A DNA stretch of 25,478 nt from a virus. The notes below the pieces were generated by a model. It searched no databases. It was not told where the DNA came from and saw only the letters and a list, made by a program, of their open reading frames with translations. Both the position numbers and the translations under genes were made by a program. Numbering within the stretch: position 1 is the stretch's first letter; each line of letters starts with the position of its first letter. Shown here one piece after another: positions 12,559 to 21,900 of this stretch. The stretch is from IMG/VR virus record IMGVR_UViG_3300031612_001303, positions 1 to 25,478 of that record, one strand, 5' to 3'.

Positions 12559-12971
12559 CACCACGCGAAACCATCCTCGCCGCGCTGCACGCGCGGCTCT
12601 CGGCGCTGCCCGCCACGGCCCTGCGCGGCGAGGTGCTGCCCGAGCGCGTCCCGGTCGAGGGCCTTCTGATCCTGCGTGACGGCGAGCCGGGGGAGCCCGA
12701 GGTGACGCTGTCGCCGCTGGCCTACCACTACCAGCACCGCGCCGAGATCGAGGCGGTCGTGCAGGGCACAGAGCGCGACGCCGCCTTCGACACGCTCTGC
12801 GCCAGCATCGGCACGGCACTCGCCGCCGACCGCACGCTGGGCGGGCTCTGCGACTGGGTCGAGGCGGAAGCGCCGCGGCCAATCGATCTGCCGGTCGAGG
12901 GCGCCGCGAGCCTGAAGGCCGCCGTGATCCCGGTGGTGCTGCACTATTCCACGGCCGACCCACTCGGCTGA
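12555..12971 (+). CDS. Tail terminator-like phage protein
   Basis: A 138-residue protein (TPRETILAALHARLSALPATALRGEVLPERVPVEGLLILRDG, then LAYHYQHRAEIEAVVQG and a C-terminal strand AAVIPVVLHYSTADPLG). Homologues in Rhodobacteraceae prophages are often named acyl-CoA transferase, but I see no enzyme motif. Size, the N-terminal helix plus beta-sheet pattern, and place directly before the tail tube gene fit a tail terminator (lambda gpU role), which caps the tube and joins it to the head. The ATG lies within the last four bases of merR, and no strong ribosome binding site precedes it, so translation may depend on merR. The gene seems full length. Confidence 0.7.
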   Translation: MTPRETILAALHARLSALPATALRGEVLPERVPVEGLLILRDGEPGEPEVTLSPLAYHYQHRAEIEAVVQGTERDAAFDTLCASIGTALAADRTLGGLCDWVEAEAPRPIDLPVEGAASLKAAVIPVVLHYSTADPLG

Positions 12972-12995
12972 TCCCGACAACCCGAGGAGAACACC

Positions 12996-13934
12996 ATGGC
13001 ACGAGCCCAGGGGGCGCGGGCGCTGATGGCGCTTGCGTTCGAGACGACCTATGGAACGCCGCCCGCGAGCGGCTTCACCCGCATGCCCTTCGCCAGCACC
13101 TCGCTCGGCGCGGAGCAGCCGCTGCTGAACTCGGAGCTTCTCGGCTACGGCCGCGATCCGCTGGCGCCGATCAAGGATGCGGTCACGGCCGACGGCGACG
13201 TCGTGGTGCCGCTCGACGCCGAGGCCTTCGGCTTCTGGCTGAAGGCGGCGTTCGGCGCGCCCACGACCACGGGTGCGGAAGCGCCCTACACCCACGAGTT
13301 CCAGTCGGGGTCCTGGACGCTGCCCTCGATGTCGATCGAGACCGGCATGCCCGAGGTGCCGCGCTATGCGATGTACTCGGGGTGCGTGCTCGACCAGATC
13401 ACTTGGCAGATGCAGCGCTCAGGGCTCCTGACCGCGACGGCGCGGCTGGTCGCGCAGGGCGAGACGGTGGGCACGACCACCAACGCCGGCACGCCCGCCG
13501 CGCTGGAGCTGAAGCGCTTCGGCCATTTCAACGGGGCGATCACGCGGAACGGCTCGGCCCTCGGCAACGTGGTCTCGGCCGAGATCACCTACGCCAACAA
13601 CCTCGACAGGATCGAGACCATCCGCTCGGACGGGCGCATCGATGGCGCGGATCCATCCATTGCCGCGCTCACTGGCCGGATCGAGGTGCGCTTCGCCGAC
13701 CAGACGCTGGTGACGCAGGCCATCAACGGCGAGGCCTGCGAGATGGAGTTCGCCTACGTCCTGCCCTCGGGCGAAAGCTTCACCTTCACCGTGCACGCCG
13801 TCTACCTGCCGCGCCCGCGCATCGAGATTTCCGGGCCGCAGGGCGTGCAGGCCACCTTCGACTGGCAGGCGCGCGACAGCATCGTCGGCCGGATGTGCAC
13901 CGCCACCCTCGTGAATGACGTGGAGACGTATTGA
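12996..13934 (+). CDS. Phage tail tube protein
   Basis: A 312-residue major tail protein that polymerises into the tube through which DNA passes. Features include ARAQGARALMALAFETTYGTPPASGFTRMPF at the N-terminus, VTADGDVVVPLDAEAFGFWLKAAFG, a central EFQSGSWTLPSMSIETGMPEVPRYAMYSGCVLDQITWQ and a C-terminal Ig-like or beta region with GPQGVQATFDWQARDS. This matches the Phage_tube_2 type tail tube family. CGAGGAGA precedes the ATG by 8 bases, a strong ribosome binding site fitting a very abundant protein. Its stop overlaps the chaperone ATG by one base. Confidence 0.9.
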   Translation: MARAQGARALMALAFETTYGTPPASGFTRMPFASTSLGAEQPLLNSELLGYGRDPLAPIKDAVTADGDVVVPLDAEAFGFWLKAAFGAPTTTGAEAPYTHEFQSGSWTLPSMSIETGMPEVPRYAMYSGCVLDQITWQMQRSGLLTATARLVAQGETVGTTTNAGTPAALELKRFGHFNGAITRNGSALGNVVSAEITYANNLDRIETIRSDGRIDGADPSIAALTGRIEVRFADQTLVTQAINGEACEMEFAYVLPSGESFTFTVHAVYLPRPRIEISGPQGVQATFDWQARDSIVGRMCTATLVNDVETY

Positions 13935-14371
13935 TGCTGACGCTCGACCTGACCAACGCCCCGCGCTGGCACGACCTCGTTCCCGGTGTCCGCCTGCAGC
14001 TTCGCCCGCTGACCACCGCGCTGATGGTGGCGACCCGCAGCGATTCCGCCGTCGAGGCAGTTCCGGAGGAGGCTTCCGACGAGGAGCGCGCCGTCGCCTT
14101 CGCCAAGGCGCTGGCCCGCCGCGCGGTGCTCGCCTGGGAGGGCATCGGCGATGCGGACGGCAAGCCCATCGACCCGAACCCGGCGGCCATCGACGCGCTG
14201 CTCGATGTCTGGCCGATCTTCGAGGCCTTCCAGCTGACCTATGTCTCGAAGGGCCTGCTGCTGGAACAGGAAAAAAACGCCTCTGCGCTCTCGCCGAATG
14301 GTCCTTCGGCGGGGGCGAGCGGTACTGCGAAGCCTGCGCCCAAGCCTGCCCGGACTGCCCGGCGCGGCTGA
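13934..14371 (+). CDS. Tail assembly chaperone (gpG-like), unshifted product
   Basis: A 145-residue protein between the tail tube and tape measure genes, the position of lambda gpG. It begins MLTLDLTNAPRWHDLVPGVRLQLRPLTTALMVATRSD and continues as a helical domain to about residue 113 (LLLEQEKN). Beyond the slippery site the unshifted frame ends in a low-complexity tail rich in Pro, Ala, Lys and Ser, as expected for a terminated minor extension. The chaperone would coat the tape measure during tail assembly. ATG 13934 overlaps the tail tube stop by one base. Confidence 0.82.
   Translation: MLTLDLTNAPRWHDLVPGVRLQLRPLTTALMVATRSDSAVEAVPEEASDEERAVAFAKALARRAVLAWEGIGDADGKPIDPNPAAIDALLDVWPIFEAFQLTYVSKGLLLEQEKNASALSPNGPSAGASGTAKPAPKPARTARRG
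14272..14278 (+). promoter_or_regulatory. -1 ribosomal frameshift slippery site A AAA AAC
   Basis: In the chaperone frame the codons are GAA AAA AAC GCC, giving the canonical X XXY YYZ heptamer at 14272-14278. A -1 slip moves ribosomes to a frame open from there to 14610. This second frame lacks an early ATG or ribosome binding site of its own, and it encodes a well-folded-looking extension. Frameshifting at this locus is conserved among long-tailed phages. Confidence 0.85.
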
Positions 14372-14610
14372 ACCGTCCGCTGACCCATGAGGGCTGGCAG
14401 GTCTGGGACCTCGTCGGCCGTCTGGGTGGCCAGCTGCGCGTGTTGCCCGGCGCGGTGATCGGATGGGACATGTCCGCCGCGCTGGCGCTAGGTGACGCAC
14501 TCGGGGTCCCGCCGCTCGCCATGGCCGAACTGCTGCCCGTCATCGAAGCGGTGATGGTCGCCAAGCTCAACGAACAGATGGATCACTCCCATGGCGGAAA
14601 AACGGGTTAG
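14278..14610 (+). CDS. Frameshift extension of tail assembly chaperone (gpT-like)
   Basis: A 110-residue extension joined by -1 frameshifting to the first 115 residues of the chaperone, giving a product of about 225 residues equivalent to lambda gpGT. It reads RLCALAEWSFGGGERYC onward, carries a tight cysteine cluster CEACAQACPDC (CxxC-x3-CxxC), then HEGWQVWDLVGRLGGQLRVLPGAVIGWDMSAALALGDALGVPPLAMAELLPVIEAVMVAKLNEQM, which is helical and conserved-looking. The T-type domain is expected to bind tail tube subunits while the G part binds the tape measure. The stop lies 20 bases inside the tape measure gene. The first ATG in this frame is well into the folded region, arguing against independent translation. 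Confidence 0.8.
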   Translation, partial: RLCALAEWSFGGGERYCEACAQACPDCPARLNRPLTHEGWQVWDLVGRLGGQLRVLPGAVIGWDMSAALALGDALGVPPLAMAELLPVIEAVMVAKLNEQMDHSHGGKTG

Positions 14611-17008
14611 CGTCCGCCTCGCGGCCGTGGGCGGCCGCCAGGTCCGCGCCGAACTGGAAGGCGTAGGCGAAGCCGGGTCGCACGGCTTCGGACGGCTGAG
14701 CCGCGAGATGGAAGCGGCGAACACCCGGCTGGCGGCCTTCTCCCGACGGGTGCGCGTAGCCGCCGCTGCCGCGGTGGCCGCCGCTGCCGCCGCGGGCGTG
14801 GCGATGGTGCGCTCCGGCCTGCAGACGGTGGATGCGCAAGCCAAGTTGGCTCAATCGCTCGGCACCACCGTCGCCTCGATCCAGACGCTCGAGCGCGCGG
14901 GCGAGTTGGCCGGCGTGTCGATGTCCGGCATCGAGCAGGCCACCAAGGATCTGACGCGCCGTCTCAGCCAGGCGGCCGCCGGGACCGGCCCCGCCGCCGA
15001 CGCGCTGGACCGGCTGGGGCTCTCGGCCAACGAGCTGATCGCCCTGCCGCTGGACCAGCGGGTCGGCGCCATCAACGCCGCGATCGAGAGCTTCGTGCCC
15101 GCCGCCGAGCGCGCGGCCGTCGCGGGGCAGCTCTTCGGCGAGGAAGGCTCCATCGCCATGTCGCGGATCGACACTGCGACGCTGCGCCAGGCGACGGAGG
15201 ACGTCCTCGCCTTCGGCGTCGTGGTCTCCGAGCAGGATGCCGACCAGATCGAGCGGACGAACGATGCCATCTCGCGGCTGGGGCTGATCTGGCGCGGGCT
15301 TTCGAACCAGCTCGCGGTCGCCGCGGCCCCTGCGCTTGAAGCCGTGGCAGATGCCATGGCAGCGGTCGCCAGCCGCACCGGGCCGCTCGGCAACGCCATT
15401 CGCGGTCTCTTCGACAATATCGGCCGCCTGACCACCTACGCGGCCACCTTCGCCGCCTTCCTCGCGGGGCGCTGGGTGGCCGGCATGGTGGCTGCGGCGA
15501 TCTCCGTCCGCGGCCTCGCCACAGCACTGGTCGTTCTGCGCGGCGCGCTGATCCGCACCGGTATCGGGGCGCTGATCGTCGGCGCGGGCGAGCTCGTCTA
15601 TCAGTTCACCCGCCTCGTGTCCGGTGCGGGCGGGTTTGGCGAAGCGATGTCGCTCCTGAAGGACCTGGCGGTCGAGGTCTGGGAACGGATCAGGATGGGC
15701 GCTGCAGCGGCAGGTGCTGCGGCAACGGCGATGTTCTTCGACCTGAAGGCCGATGCCGCCTCGGGCATGCAGAGCGCCATCGAGAGCGTGGTGCGCTTCG
15801 GCAACACGGCGGCGAACACGTTCGAAGGCGCCTTTGAGGCGATCAAGGCGATCTGGGGTCTGCTGCCCGCCGCCATCGGCGATCTGGCGTTCCAGGCGGC
15901 GAACAGCCTGGTCGACGGCGTCGAGGCGATGCTCAACGGCGTGGTGTCGCGCATCAATGGCTTCATTGGCGGCATCAACCAGGGGCTGGAAGCGCTCGGG
16001 TCCGAGCGACGCATCTCGCTGGTGCCCGACCTCGACCTCGGCGAGATCGAGAACCGCTTCGAGGGGGCGGCCAGTGCTGCCACGACGGCGGCGCAGGCGG
16101 CCTTCGACCGGGCCTTCGAGGACAACCCGCTCACGGCACCCGATCTCGGCCTGACTGACGCGGCGAACCGGGCGCTCGAATCTGCGAACCTGTATCGCGG
16201 GGCCGCACGCGATCTGGCGGAAGGGGCCCGCGCGCCTCTCGAAAGCTGGCAGGCGCTTCGCGACGCGGTGCGTGGAACTGACGAGGACGGCGCCGACGCA
16301 CTGACCGAGGCCACCGGCGCGGCCGAACGGCTGGAGACGGCGCTCGGCGATGCCGGGCGCGCTGCAACAGGTGCAGGCGCGGCGGCCGGAGCTGCCGCCG
16401 CTGCGGCAGAGCCCGCGACGGAGGCTGCCGTCACCGGGTGGCAGGCGGTCACTGCGGCGCTGTCGGATTACGCCAGTAGGGCCCGCGCCATTGGTGGCGA
16501 CATCGGCCAGAGCCTCGTCGGCGCCTTCCAGTCGGCCGAGAACGCGGTGGGCCAGTTCGTGAAGACCGGCAAGCTGAACTTCCGCGACCTCGTCACCTCG
16601 CTACTGGCCGATCTCGCCCAGCTCGCGGCGCGGCGGTTCATCCTTGGGCCGATCGCCAATGCGCTCTCCGGCGTGTTCTCTGGGGCGGGCGGAATTTTCG
16701 CCAACGTCCTGCATGCGGGCGGGATGGTCGGATCGGCCGGGCCCTCACGCTTGGTCCCGGCCATGGCCTTCGCTGCTGCGCCCCGGATGCATGGCGGCGG
16801 GATGGCGGGGCTGCGCCATGACGAGGTGCCCGCGATCCTGCAACGCGGCGAACGGGTGCTGTCGCGGCGCGAGGCGCAGAGCTACGGCGCGGGCGGCGGC
16901 GTCAATGTCACGATCATGGCCCGCGACGCCGAGAGCTTCCGGCAATCGCGCACGCAGGTCGCGGCGGACATCGCCCGTGCCGTGTCTCTCGGTCGGAGGG
17001 GCATGTGA
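14591..17008 (+). CDS. Phage tail tape measure protein
   Basis: An 805-residue protein that sets tail length and is threaded through the tube; it may help DNA cross the host membrane. Hydrophobic segments occur at about 55-77 and about 280-337. The middle is Ala-rich and helical. The C-terminal part with IGQSLVGAFQSAENAVGQFVKTGKLNFRDLVTSLLADLAQLAARRF (about 636-682) is the lambda tape measure C-terminal motif, followed by MHGGGMAGLRHDEVPAILQRGERVLSRREA, a common ending. By the usual rule of about 1.5 angstrom per residue the tail would be near 120 nm. The start overlaps the chaperone extension by 20 bases. Confidence 0.93.
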   Translation: MAEKRVSVRLAAVGGRQVRAELEGVGEAGSHGFGRLSREMEAANTRLAAFSRRVRVAAAAAVAAAAAAGVAMVRSGLQTVDAQAKLAQSLGTTVASIQTLERAGELAGVSMSGIEQATKDLTRRLSQAAAGTGPAADALDRLGLSANELIALPLDQRVGAINAAIESFVPAAERAAVAGQLFGEEGSIAMSRIDTATLRQATEDVLAFGVVVSEQDADQIERTNDAISRLGLIWRGLSNQLAVAAAPALEAVADAMAAVASRTGPLGNAIRGLFDNIGRLTTYAATFAAFLAGRWVAGMVAAAISVRGLATALVVLRGALIRTGIGALIVGAGELVYQFTRLVSGAGGFGEAMSLLKDLAVEVWERIRMGAAAAGAAATAMFFDLKADAASGMQSAIESVVRFGNTAANTFEGAFEAIKAIWGLLPAAIGDLAFQAANSLVDGVEAMLNGVVSRINGFIGGINQGLEALGSERRISLVPDLDLGEIENRFEGAASAATTAAQAAFDRAFEDNPLTAPDLGLTDAANRALESANLYRGAARDLAEGARAPLESWQALRDAVRGTDEDGADALTEATGAAERLETALGDAGRAATGAGAAAGAAAAAAEPATEAAVTGWQAVTAALSDYASRARAIGGDIGQSLVGAFQSAENAVGQFVKTGKLNFRDLVTSLLADLAQLAARRFILGPIANALSGVFSGAGGIFANVLHAGGMVGSAGPSRLVPAMAFAAAPRMHGGGMAGLRHDEVPAILQRGERVLSRREAQSYGAGGGVNVTIMARDAESFRQSRTQVAADIARAVSLGRRGM

Positions 17009-17634
17009 TGGCATTTCACGATGTCCGGTTTCCCGACAACATCAGTCGCGGCGCGCGCGGCGGGCCGGAACGGCGCACGCAGATCGTCGAGCTCGCCTCG
17101 GGCGACGAGGAGCGCAACGCCAGCTGGGCCAACTCGCGCCGCCGCTACGAAGTCGCCTACGGCATCCGTCGCGCCGACGATCTGGCGGCGGTTGTCGCCT
17201 TCTTCGAGGCACGGAACGGGCGGCTGCACGGTTTCCGCTTCAAGGACTGGGCCGACCACAAGTCCTGCCTGCCTTCGGGCACGCCGTCGCCCACCGATCA
17301 GGCGATCGGCACCGGCGACGGCGCGACGACCGCCTTCCAGTTGGTGAAGCGCTACGCCTCGGGCGCGCAATCCTGGACGCGCGCCATCGCGAAGCCGGTG
17401 ACGGGCACCGTGCGCATCGCGCTCGGCGGGGTCGAGCAGCCCTCCGGCTGGTCGGTCGACACCGCCACCGGCGTCGTCACCTTCGGCACCGCGCCGGGCG
17501 CTGGCATCGCCGTCACAGCGGGCTTCGAGTTCGACGTGCCGGTCCGCTTCGACACCGACGTGCTCGACGTGACGCTCGACCTCGAGCGGCTCGGCTCGAT
17601 CACCTCCATCCCGCTGCTGGAACTGCGCCGATGA
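17008..17634 (+). CDS. DUF2460 tail protein (GTA-like distal tail protein)
   Basis: A 208-residue protein that starts AFHDVRFPDNISRGARGGPERRTQIVELASGDEERNASW, the signature of the DUF2460/TIGR02217 family, with WANSRRRYEVAYGIRRADDLAAVVAFFEARNGRLHGFRFKDWADH next. In the Rhodobacter GTA the homologue forms the distal tail ring that links the tube to the baseplate hub. ATG 17008 overlaps the tape measure stop, with GGAGGGG upstream; GTG 17005 is an alternative. First of four genes in GTA tail-tip order. Confidence 0.92.
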   Translation: MAFHDVRFPDNISRGARGGPERRTQIVELASGDEERNASWANSRRRYEVAYGIRRADDLAAVVAFFEARNGRLHGFRFKDWADHKSCLPSGTPSPTDQAIGTGDGATTAFQLVKRYASGAQSWTRAIAKPVTGTVRIALGGVEQPSGWSVDTATGVVTFGTAPGAGIAVTAGFEFDVPVRFDTDVLDVTLDLERLGSITSIPLLELRR

Positions 17635-18515
17635 AGACTCTCGATCCCGCCCTGCAGGCCCATCTCGACGACGGCACGACGACGCTCGCGTGGTGCTGGC
17701 GGATCGCCCGCGCCGACGGCACGAGTTTCGGCTTCACCGATCACGACCGGACACTCAGCTTCAACGGGACGGATTTCGAGCCCGAGAGCGGGCTGACGGC
17801 CTCCGAGGTCCGTTCCGGCTCGGACCTGTCGGTCGATGCGCAGGATGCCGAGGGGGTGCTGACCTCGGACCGCATCACCGAGACCGACATCCTCGACGGC
17901 CGCTGGGACAACGCGGAGGTCGATGTCTGGCGCGTGAACTGGGCCGACACCGGCCAGCGCGTCCTGATGCGGCGCGGCGCCATAGGTCAGATCCGGCGCG
18001 GGCGGCTCGCCTTCGTCGCCGAGGTCCGCTCGCTCGCCCACGTCTTGGGCCAGACGGTCGGGCGGACGTTCCAGGCGACCTGCGACGCCGCGCTTGGCGA
18101 TGCGCTCTGCGGCGTCGATCTGGAGGATCCCGCATTCAAGGGCACCGGCGGTGTGATTGATCTCCTGCGGGACCGGGCGTTCACCGCTTCGGGGTTGGGC
18201 GCATTCACGTCCGGCTGGTTCACCTTCGGCACGCTCGAATGGACCTCCGGCGCGAACGCGGGGCGGCGCACCGAGGTGCTGGGCCATGACGTCACGGACG
18301 ACGTGGCGATCCTGACGCTGCTCGAACCGCCAGTGCGCGCGATCGCCGAGGGCGATGCCTTCACCATCCGCGCGGGCTGCGACAAGCGCATGGAAACCTG
18401 CGGCGCGAAGTTCGCCAACACGGCCAACTTCCGGGGCTTCCCGCACATCCCCGGCCAGGACGCGGTCCTGCGCTACGCGACGAAGGACGGCGGCCACGAC
18501 GGAGGCGTGCTGTGA
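17631..18515 (+). CDS. DUF2163 tail-tip protein (GTA-like hub)
   Basis: A 294-residue protein of the DUF2163 / phage BR0599-type family. It starts MKTLDPALQAHLDDGTTTLAWCWRIARADG, has FGFTDHDRTLSFNGTDFEPESGLTASEV and ends with a Cys-bearing conserved part, RAGCDKRMETCGAKFANTANFRGFPHIPGQD. The cysteine motif recalls the iron-sulfur tail-hub proteins (lambda gpL), and C106-type residues in ATCDAALGDALCG could complete a cluster; that is inferred. It overlaps both neighbours by four bases, showing tight translational coupling. Confidence 0.9.
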   Translation: MKTLDPALQAHLDDGTTTLAWCWRIARADGTSFGFTDHDRTLSFNGTDFEPESGLTASEVRSGSDLSVDAQDAEGVLTSDRITETDILDGRWDNAEVDVWRVNWADTGQRVLMRRGAIGQIRRGRLAFVAEVRSLAHVLGQTVGRTFQATCDAALGDALCGVDLEDPAFKGTGGVIDLLRDRAFTASGLGAFTSGWFTFGTLEWTSGANAGRRTEVLGHDVTDDVAILTLLEPPVRAIAEGDAFTIRAGCDKRMETCGAKFANTANFRGFPHIPGQDAVLRYATKDGGHDGGVL

Positions 18516-18961
18516 CGCAACCTCTCGCATCGGCCGATCCCGCGCGTGTCATCGCCGTCGCACGCTCCTGGCTCGGCACGCCGTACCACGATCAGGCCAG
18601 CCTGCGCGGCGCCGGCTGCGATTGCCTCGGGCTCGCCCGGGGCGTCTGGCGCGAGGCCGTCGGCCTCGAGCCGTTCCCGTTCCCGCCCTACAGCCGGGAC
18701 TGGGGTGAGACCGGGCCGCGCGAGGTGCTGGCCGAGGGTGCGCGGCGGATGATGCCGGAGATTGCACCATCACAGGCAGCTCCCGGCGCGCTGGTCCTCT
18801 TCAGAATGAAGCCGCGCGCCATCGCCAAGCATGTGGGGATCCTGACCGCGCCCGACGCCTTCCTCCACGCTTATGAGCGGCTCGGCGTGATCGAGGAGCC
18901 GCTCACCCAAGCCTGGCGCCGGCGCATCGCCTTCGCCTTCCTCTTCCCGGAAAAGATCTGA
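18512..18961 (+). CDS. NlpC/P60 family tail-associated peptidase
   Basis: A 149-residue predicted peptidoglycan hydrolase carried at the tail tip, acting in the periplasm during DNA entry. The catalytic cysteine is C38 in GAGCDCLGLARGVW, and the catalytic histidine is H107 in AKHVGIL; GALVLFRM before it is the usual strand. Length and motifs match the GTA gp14-type hydrolase. GTG 18512 overlaps the DUF2163 stop by four bases. It lies 6 bases before the large host-specificity gene, the standard GTA order. Confidence 0.92.
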   Translation: MTQPLASADPARVIAVARSWLGTPYHDQASLRGAGCDCLGLARGVWREAVGLEPFPFPPYSRDWGETGPREVLAEGARRMMPEIAPSQAAPGALVLFRMKPRAIAKHVGILTAPDAFLHAYERLGVIEEPLTQAWRRRIAFAFLFPEKI

Positions 18962-18967
18962 TCCACC

Positions 18968-21900
18968 ATGGCAACTCTTGTTCTCGGCGTGGCTGGCGCA
19001 GCCATCGGCGGCAGCATCGGCGGGGCCATCCTTGGCGTGAGCGCGGCGACGATTGGCGGCTTCGTCGGCTCCGCCATCGGTTCGGTAGTCGACAGCTGGA
19101 TCATTTCCTCGCTGGCGCCCACCCAGCGGATCGAAGGCCCGCGGCTCGACAGCTTGCGCATCACGTCGTCCACCGAGGGCGCGGTGATCCCGCGGCTCTA
19201 CGGGCGCATGCGCATGGGCGGCAACATCATCTGGGCGACGGATTTCCGCGAGGAGACGAAGACCACCACGCAGGGCGGCGGCAAGGGCGGCGGGGGCGGC
19301 AAGGTCAAAACCACCGAGTATCTGTACTATGCCAGCTTCGCCGTGGCGCTCTGCGAGGGCCCGGTCACCGGCATCGGGCGCATCTGGGCCGACGGCAAGC
19401 CGATGGACCTCTCCGGTGTGACCTGGCGCTGGTATCCGGGAAGTGAGGCGCAGGCGGCCGATCCGTTCATCGCCGCGAAGATGGGGGCGGCCAACACGCC
19501 GGCCTATCGCGGCACGGCCTATGTCGTCTTCGAGGAGCTGCCGCTTGCGACCTATGGCAACCGGCTGCCACAGCTTTCCTTCGAGGTGTTCCGCCCGCTC
19601 GCCGATCCCGACACCGCCGAGGGGCTGACCCGCGCCGTCACCATGATCCCGGCCTCGGGCGAGTTCACCTACGCGACGCAGGCGATCCGCAAGACCGACG
19701 GCGGCGCGACGGTGCCCGAGAACCTGAACGCGCTGGCCGACTCCACCGACATGGTCGAAGCGCTCGACCGGCTGCAGGCGATGGCCCCGGCGGTCGAAAG
19801 CGTCAGCCTCGTGGTGGCGTGGTTCGGCGACGATCTGCGCGCGGGATCGTGCAAGGTGCGGCCGGGCGTCGAGGTCTCGGCTAAATCGACCACGCCCGCC
19901 AGCTGGTCGGTGAACGGCGTCAGCCGCGCCAACGCCTTCCTCGTGAGCCGCGACGATCAGGATCGCCCCGTCTATGGCGGCACGCCGTCCGACTTCGCGG
20001 TGGTGCAGGCGATCCAGGAGATGAAGGTCCGCGGGCTGCGGGTCACCTTCTACCCGTTCATCCTGATGGACGTGCCACCCGGCAACACGCTGCCGAACCC
20101 GTATTCCGACAACGCCGCGGAGACCGGTCAGCCTGCGTTCCCCTGGCGGGGGCGGATCACCTGTTCCCCGGCTGCGGGGTTCGCCGGGACGGTGGACAAG
20201 ACCGCCACGGCGGCAAGCCAGGTCGCGGCGCTGTTCGGCACGGCGACGCCCGCGAGCTTCAGCGTCGCGGGTCAGTCGGTTTCGTGGATCGGGCCATCGG
20301 GCGACTGGGGCCTGCGCCGCATGGTGCTGCACTACGCCCATCTCTGCGCGGCGGCGGGCGGGGTCGATGCGTTCCTGATCGGGACCGAGATGCCGGGGCT
20401 GACGACCATCCGCTCGGGCGCCAGCATCTATCCGGCGGTGCAGGCCTATCGGGAACTGCTCGCGGATGTGCGCTCGATCCTCGGGTCCGGAACGAAGATC
20501 GGCTACGCCGCCGACTGGTCGGAATACTTCGGCCACCAGCCGGGCGACGGCTCGGGCGACGTGTTCTTCCATCTCGATCCGCTCTGGGCCGATCCGGAGA
20601 TCGATTTCATCGGGATCGACAACTACATGCCGCTGTCGGACTGGCGCGATGGCTTCGAACATGCCGACGCGGCCGAGGGCTGGCCCGCGATCTACGACCG
20701 GGCCTACCTGCAGGGGAACATCGCAGGCGGCGAAGGCTTCGACTGGTTCTATACCTCGGCCTCAGATCGGTCGGCACAGGTCCGCACCCCGATCACCGAC
20801 GGTGCTGCGGGCAAGCCCTGGGTCTTCCGCTACAAGGATCTGCGCGCCTGGTGGTCGAACGCGCACTACGACCGCCCGGGCGGGGTGGAGAGCGGCACGC
20901 CGACAGCGTGGACGCCAGAGTCCAAGCCGATCTGGTTCACCGAGCTGGGCTGTCCCGCCATCGACCGGGGCACCAACCAGCCGAACGTCTTCTTCGATCC
21001 GAAGTCGTCGGAGAGCTTCACGCCACATTTCTCGCGGGGCTGGCGCGATGACGCGATCCAGCGGGCCTATCTCGAGGCGACATATCTCTGGTGGGGCGAG
21101 GCCGCGAACAACCTGCTGTCCTCGGTCTACGGCGGCCGGATGGTGCACGTCCCCGAATGCGCCGCCTGGACCTGGGACGCGCGGCCCTATCCGTTCTTTC
21201 CGACGCTGACCGACGTCTGGACGGACGGCGCGAACTGGCGGCTTGGGCATTGGCTGACCGGGCGTCTCGGCGCGGTGTCGCTGGCCGCACTGGTCCGGCA
21301 CCTCTGCCTGCGCGCCGGGCTGCCCGAGTCCCGGGTCGACGTCTCCGGCCTCTGGGGTGCGGTCGAGGGTTACGCCATCACCGCGCTGGAAAGCCCGCGC
21401 GCCTCGATCACCACACTGTCGCGGCATTTCGGCTTCGACGCGGTGGAGACCGAGGGCGTTATCCGGTTCGTCATGCGCGGGCGGGCGTCCGTCGCCACCC
21501 TCGCGCCCGACGATCTGGTGGCCGGTCGTGAAGGCGACGTGCTGGAACTGACGCGCGGCCAGGAGACCGAACTGCCGCAGGCGCTGAAGTGGCAGGTCGC
21601 CCGCGCCGACGAGGATTACGACGCGGCCCTCGTCGAGGCGCGGCGCATAACGGTGGACACGACGCGGATCGCCTCGGAGTCCTTCCCGATGGCTGTGCCA
21701 CCCGAGGAGGCCGAGCGCCGCTGCCGTCGCGCGTTGATGGAGGCGTGGGTGGGGCGCGAGACCGCGGCCTTCCGTCTGCCGCCCTCGCGCCTCGCCCTTG
21801 ATCCGGCCGACGCGATCCGACTCGCGCATGACGGACGGCTGGTCGATCTGCGGCTCGTCTCCATCGCCGACGCCGAGGCGCGCGGCATCGAGGCGGTTCG

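Noticed and set aside
12555-12971. Acyl-CoA transferase, a label often given to this protein
   Set aside because: At 138 residues it is far too short, has no CoA-transferase motif, and sits in the tail terminator position of the phage operon.
14278-14610. The second chaperone frame as a sequencing frameshift in one gene
   Set aside because: A canonical slippery heptamer lies exactly at the junction and the locus is a known site of programmed frameshifting in long-tailed phages, so a biological shift is more likely.
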